Positions 60,507-64,000 of a stretch of 64,000 nt of DNA are shown here, one piece after another; the first letter of the stretch is position 1; each line of letters opens with the position of its first letter. Source of the stretch: Urbifossiella limnaea (lineage in GTDB: Bacteria; Planctomycetota; Planctomycetia; Gemmatales; Gemmataceae); the NCBI RefSeq assembly GCF_007747215.1, contig NZ_CP036273.1, positions 4,882,322 to 4,946,321 on the forward strand, written 5' to 3'. The notes beneath the pieces are model-generated. The model had not been told where the DNA came from. It saw nothing but the letters and a program-made list of their open reading frames with translations, and searched no databases. The position numbers were made by a program, and so were the translations under genes.

Positions 60507-61343
60507 CTACGAACCCGCCGCCCGCTGCTTCCACCCCGCGGCCTCCTCCCCGTCGAGGCGCAACGTCAGGCACTTGGCACTGCCGCCGGCCTTCAGGAAC
60601 TCGTCGAGCTCGACTTCGACCGGCTCGTACCCCGCGGCCCGCAGTGCGGCCCCGAGTTCCGGGCACCGGCTGTTGTGAACCACCGTCCGTCCCACGACCA
60701 CGGCGTTGCAGCCGAACCGCACCGCGTCCGCCTCACCAACGGGGATGAGCTTCGGCACGTGTGCCGCCAGCACCTTCCGGCCGTAGTCGTCGAACGCCCC
60801 AGGGAAGTAGAGCGCTTCGCTTGGCGCGAGCGGGCAGAAGCAGGTGTCGAGGTGGTAGAAGCGTGGGTCCACGAGTTCGACCGGCAGCACGCGTACGCCG
60901 AGTGCCTGGCCGACCCACTGGTGCGCGGCCGCGGCCGAGCGGGTGCGGTAGCCGGCGAACAGGGTGTCGCCGCAGAACAGGGCGTCGCCGGCCCCCTCGT
61001 GATACATCCCCTCGGGTAGGTGTTCGACCGTGAACCCGTGCGCCGCGAACCACTCGTCGAACACCGGCGACTCGCGGGCGCGAACCTCGTGCCGGAACCG
61101 GCTGCTGAGGAACCTCTTCCCGAACACGAGCCCGGCGTTCGCGGTGAACACGAGGTCCGGCAGGCCCGGCCGCGGGGTCAGCTCCTCGACCGCGGCGCCG
61201 AGTGACAGCAGCGTGTCACGCAGGGCGCGCCACTGGGTGAAGGCGTGCTCGCGGCCGGCCCCGAGGGAGCGGTTCATCCACGGGTTGATCTCGTACTCGA
61301 TGCCGTAGTGGTCGGGCGGGCACATGAGGACGCGGGCGGCCAC
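60507..61343 (-). CDS. Amidinotransferase/dimethylargininase-like hydrolase
   Basis: This 278-residue protein of the guanidino-modifying superfamily has PDLVFTANAGLVFGKRF (substrate-binding Asp/Asn region), active-site His164 in FYHLDTCFCPL and nucleophile Cys258 near the C-terminus in GGSAKCLTLRL. The family covers dimethylarginine dimethylaminohydrolase, arginine dihydrolase domains and related enzymes. The set of catalytic residues is complete, but the substrate is not clear. It is the first gene of the operon that also holds the enolase-superfamily and VOC proteins, and it is divergent from the sigma-factor gene. Confidence 0.85.
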   Translation of the reverse strand: MAARVLMCPPDHYGIEYEINPWMNRSLGAGREHAFTQWRALRDTLLSLGAAVEELTPRPGLPDLVFTANAGLVFGKRFLSSRFRHEVRARESPVFDEWFAAHGFTVEHLPEGMYHEGAGDALFCGDTLFAGYRTRSAAAAHQWVGQALGVRVLPVELVDPRFYHLDTCFCPLAPSEALYFPGAFDDYGRKVLAAHVPKLIPVGEADAVRFGCNAVVVGRTVVHNSRCPELGAALRAAGYEPVEVELDEFLKAGGSAKCLTLRLDGEEAAGWKQRAAGS

Positions 61344-61486
61344 GGGTCACCTCCGGGGCGGGCACGCCATTCTACGCGGCCGCCGTGGTACACTTCTCGA
61401 AGCCCCGTGACGTGTTGAGGCGGAATCCTGAGCGGCCGGCCCGGCGGGCGGGCAGTACCCGGGTAGTCGCTTCCCCGAGGCCGACC

Positions 61487-64000
61487 ATGATCCGCCCCGC
61501 GTACCGCCCCGACACCACTGAGCCCGACCGCGTCCTCCTCCGCCGCTACGCCGCCGGCGACCCGGCCGCGTTCGCGCAACTGCTCGACCGGCACGGGCCG
61601 CTCGTGCTCGGCGCCTGCCGCCGCGCCGTCGGCGGGCACGCCCACGCCGCCGAGGACGCGTTCCAGGCCACGTTCCTCGTCCTCGCCCGCAAGGCCGCGG
61701 GGCTCCGCGATCCGGACTCGCTCCCCGGCTGGCTGTTCGGCGTGGCCCGGCGGGTGGCGGCGGCTGCGCGCCGCCGCGACACCCGGCACGAGCGCGCGAG
61801 CCGGGCCGGGGCGAAGCCGGAAGCCGTGCCGGCCGGCAAGTGGGACGACCTGCTCGCCGTCGTCGACGAGGAGATCGCGGCGCTCCCGGACGACCTGCGG
61901 GCGGCGGTGCTGCCGTGCCTGTACCACGGGAAGACCCAGGACGAGGCCGCGGCCGAACTCGGCTGGACCCTCAGCACGCTCCGCCGCCGGCTCGACCGCG
62001 GCCGCGAACTCCTCCGCTCTCGCCTCACCACCCGCGGCGTCGCCCCGGCCGTGGCCCTCGTCGCCGGGGCGGTCGCGCCGTCGGCGGTGAGCGCACTCCC
62101 TCCGCAGGTGCGGGCCGCGACGCTCGACCTGGCCGCCGGCGGCACCGCCCCCGCGGGCGTGACGGAGTTGGCGCGCGGCGGTGCGCCGGCCGGCCTCAGC
62201 CCCGCGTGGGTCGTCGCCGGCGTCACCGCAGTCGGCGTGGCCGTGGGGGCGGCTGCGTGGTTCGGATCCAACCACCAGCCGCCGTCGCCCGCCCCGGCAA
62301 CGGCGTCGATGCCCGAGCCGCCGAAGCCCGAGGTGCTGCCGGCCCTTCCCGCGGCACCCTTGCCCCCGCGGGCCATCGTCCGGCTCGGCACCACCCGCTT
62401 CCGCCACGGCACCGACGGCGCCTTCGGCCTGGTCGATCCGCTCGGCGTCACCCGCCTCGGCTTCCTTCCCGACGGCACGCTCACCTCCGTCGGCGGCGGG
62501 CGCGTCCGCTTCTGGGACGCCGCGACTGGCGTCGAGCGTGACGGACCCGGTGTCGCGGTCGGGTCACGGTGGGTACTGCGGGCCGTTCCGTTCGACGCCG
62601 GCCGCCGCCTCCTCGTCCCCGAGCAGGACGCGGCCGGCAACCTCCTCCCGGCGGCGCGGGTGTGGACCCTCGTGGATCGCAGGGCCGGACCGGTGCTGGC
62701 GTTCGCCCGCCACACTGGCCGCAAGGGCGACGTGATCGGCCCGACCGCCGTGAGTGCCGACGGCACCCGGTTCGCTCAGACCGACGGCAACGGCGACGGC
62801 TGGCTGTGGCACGCCGACTGCTCGACCGGGGCGAAGCTCGCGGGGAAGGTGCGCGAGCACGGCCCGGCAGCGTTCCTGCCCGGCGGCGGAGAACTCGTGA
62901 CCGCGTGCCCCGACGGCTCGTTCCGCGTGTGGGACGCCGCCGACGGGAAGGAACTGCGGGCGTTCGGCGACCCGGCCCCCCACATCGCCGCGGCGGCGTC
63001 GGCGGACGGCACCCGGGTGGCCGTCGTGGGCGAAGACCCCGACCCGGCCGGCAACACGGGCCCGAGGCAGGTGGTCGTTTGGGACACGGCCCGCGGCACG
63101 GTGGTGCGGCGGTTCCCGCTCCCCGGGCTCATCGGCTTCGTGGCCGGCGGTGGGGCGGTCGCGTTCACCCCCGACGGCCGGCACGTCGCCGCCGTGGGCC
63201 ACGTCCGCAACCGCACGCTGGAGGTCCGCTGGTGGGCGCTGGACGGCAACGGGTCCGGCCACTGGACGGCAATGAGTGAGGGGACGCCGCCGCAGCCGCT
63301 GGCCGTGGCGAACGACCTGCGCACCCTGGCCGTGGGCAGCGGCTCCGGCTCCGCTCGCGGGGTCATCCGTGTGTTCGACGGCGTGACTGGCGTGGAGCGC
63401 GTGCCGCCGGACGGGATGCCGGGGCCAGTGCAGGGGGTCGCGTTCGCGGCCGGCGGGTCCGGGGTGGTGACGACCGACCACTTCGGGCGACTGGCGACGT
63501 GGGACGTGACCACGGGCAAGCAGCAACACCTGACCGTGACCGATCGGCAGTCGCCGCCGGAAACCGACGTGGGGTTCGACGTGCCGGCCGCGCTGGGGTT
63601 GGCAGGGCCGCTCGGGCCGCAGCAGCCGGGGGTGCCGCCGGCGGTGGTGAAGTCGGTAGCGGTGTCGGCGGACGGGTCGCGGGTGGCCGTCGGCGTGGCG
63701 ACGTTCCCGCCGGGACAGGGGTGGGGCCGGGTATACGTCCTCAACCGGGCGACACGGGCGGTGCTGTGGTCGGCCCCGGTGGCGGACGCGGCGGTGACGA
63801 GCCTGGCGTTCAGCCCCGACGGCTCGCGGCTCGCGGTCGGCACGACGGTGGTGCGGGTGTTCGCGGCCGCGACCGGGGCCGGGGGTCTGACGCTGGACGG
63901 GCACCGCGGCGCGGTGACGGCGCTGGGCTTCTCTGCGGACGGGAAGCGGCTGGCGTCCGGAGCGACGGACGCGACCGCGGTGTTGTGGAACGTGGAGTAA
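61487..64000 (+). CDS. ECF sigma factor fused to membrane segment and WD40 repeats
   Basis: The protein has 837 residues from an ATG at 61487 with GAGG upstream; the TAA is the last codon of the window. Residues about 15-175 are an ECF sigma factor. Region 2 has AAGDPAAFAQLLDRHGPLVL and HAAEDAFQATFLVLARKA. Region 4 has DDLRAAVLPCLYHGKTQDEA and TLSTLRRRLDRGRELL. A hydrophobic segment at about 245-262 (WVVAGVTAVGVAVGAAAWFG) and a Pro/Ala linker follow. The rest is a beta-propeller of WD40 type (RVRFWDAATG, SFRVWDAADGKEL, ATWDVTTGK, ATAVLWNVE). The propeller probably senses a signal while the sigma part controls transcription. No anti-sigma gene is adjacent. Confidence 0.9.
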   Translation: MIRPAYRPDTTEPDRVLLRRYAAGDPAAFAQLLDRHGPLVLGACRRAVGGHAHAAEDAFQATFLVLARKAAGLRDPDSLPGWLFGVARRVAAAARRRDTRHERASRAGAKPEAVPAGKWDDLLAVVDEEIAALPDDLRAAVLPCLYHGKTQDEAAAELGWTLSTLRRRLDRGRELLRSRLTTRGVAPAVALVAGAVAPSAVSALPPQVRAATLDLAAGGTAPAGVTELARGGAPAGLSPAWVVAGVTAVGVAVGAAAWFGSNHQPPSPAPATASMPEPPKPEVLPALPAAPLPPRAIVRLGTTRFRHGTDGAFGLVDPLGVTRLGFLPDGTLTSVGGGRVRFWDAATGVERDGPGVAVGSRWVLRAVPFDAGRRLLVPEQDAAGNLLPAARVWTLVDRRAGPVLAFARHTGRKGDVIGPTAVSADGTRFAQTDGNGDGWLWHADCSTGAKLAGKVREHGPAAFLPGGGELVTACPDGSFRVWDAADGKELRAFGDPAPHIAAAASADGTRVAVVGEDPDPAGNTGPRQVVVWDTARGTVVRRFPLPGLIGFVAGGGAVAFTPDGRHVAAVGHVRNRTLEVRWWALDGNGSGHWTAMSEGTPPQPLAVANDLRTLAVGSGSGSARGVIRVFDGVTGVERVPPDGMPGPVQGVAFAAGGSGVVTTDHFGRLATWDVTTGKQQHLTVTDRQSPPETDVGFDVPAALGLAGPLGPQQPGVPPAVVKSVAVSADGSRVAVGVATFPPGQGWGRVYVLNRATRAVLWSAPVADAAVTSLAFSPDGSRLAVGTTVVRVFAAATGAGGLTLDGHRGAVTALGFSADGKRLASGATDATAVLWNVE

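Noticed and set aside
1-64000. CRISPR arrays, rRNA genes or further tRNA genes
   Set aside because: No regularly spaced direct repeats of CRISPR length, no rRNA signature, and no second cloverleaf were seen.

Overview
The window is very GC-rich, densely coded DNA that looks like a planctomycete chromosome, most probably a Gemmata-like member of the Gemmataceae. The reasons are family content rather than a marker gene: a PVC-type cytochrome c/HEAT protein, DUF1559 pseudopilin-like and DUF1501 proteins, a DUF1580 protein, an ECF sigma factor fused to WD40 repeats, a Ser/Thr kinase with a PAS domain, and several tiny lipoproteins and zinc ribbons.

Layout. Positions 1-5153 are the integrase end of an integrative element lodged at the 3' end of a tRNA gene with anticodon CAT (5154-5226, minus). 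It carries a tyrosine recombinase, a DUF1580 DNA-binding-like protein, a small ORF, a conserved hypothetical and a family A DNA polymerase that runs off the left edge. Positions 5417-12493 hold a large PVC cytochrome protein, a small lipoprotein, a nucleotide-sugar epimerase and a kinase. Positions 12547-18150 hold ribH, a membrane zinc ribbon and sbcD-sbcC, with a 30-bp-arm AT-rich palindrome between sbcD and sbcC. Positions 18502-25371 hold a DUF1559 protein with its small lipoprotein, a response-regulator phosphatase and two glycosyltransferases. Positions 25416-28864 are an aminotransferase, ornithine cyclodeaminase-like and cinA run. Positions 28851-32896 hold a seven-haem cytochrome with TPR-like repeats, a DUF1573 protein, a DUF1559 remnant and a DUF1501 protein.

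The centrepiece is a five-gene minus-strand operon at 49920-32911. It encodes a PfaD-type enoyl reductase, a PfaA-type synthase (KS-AT-ACP-ACP-KR-DH), a PfaB/PfaC-type fusion (KS-CLF-AT-DH-DH), an OleA-like condensing enzyme and an OleB-like hydrolase. Together these suggest synthesis of a polyunsaturated acyl chain followed by head-to-head condensation to a long polyunsaturated hydrocarbon. OleC, OleD and a phosphopantetheinyl transferase are not in the window.

Positions 50057-55158 hold a NifU-like scaffold, a TIM-barrel isomerase, two Gfo/Idh/MocA oxidoreductases, an SGNH-like protein and an AlkA-like glycosylase. At 55244-57007 is an unusual secreted protein combining a YbjN-like region with a divergent copper amine oxidase. 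Next to it is an AT-rich gene split by an IS630-type element (57227-58367); removing the IS and one TA restores the reading frame exactly. The right end has a VOC/enolase/amidinotransferase operon and an ECF sigma-WD40 fusion whose stop codon is the last three bases of the window.
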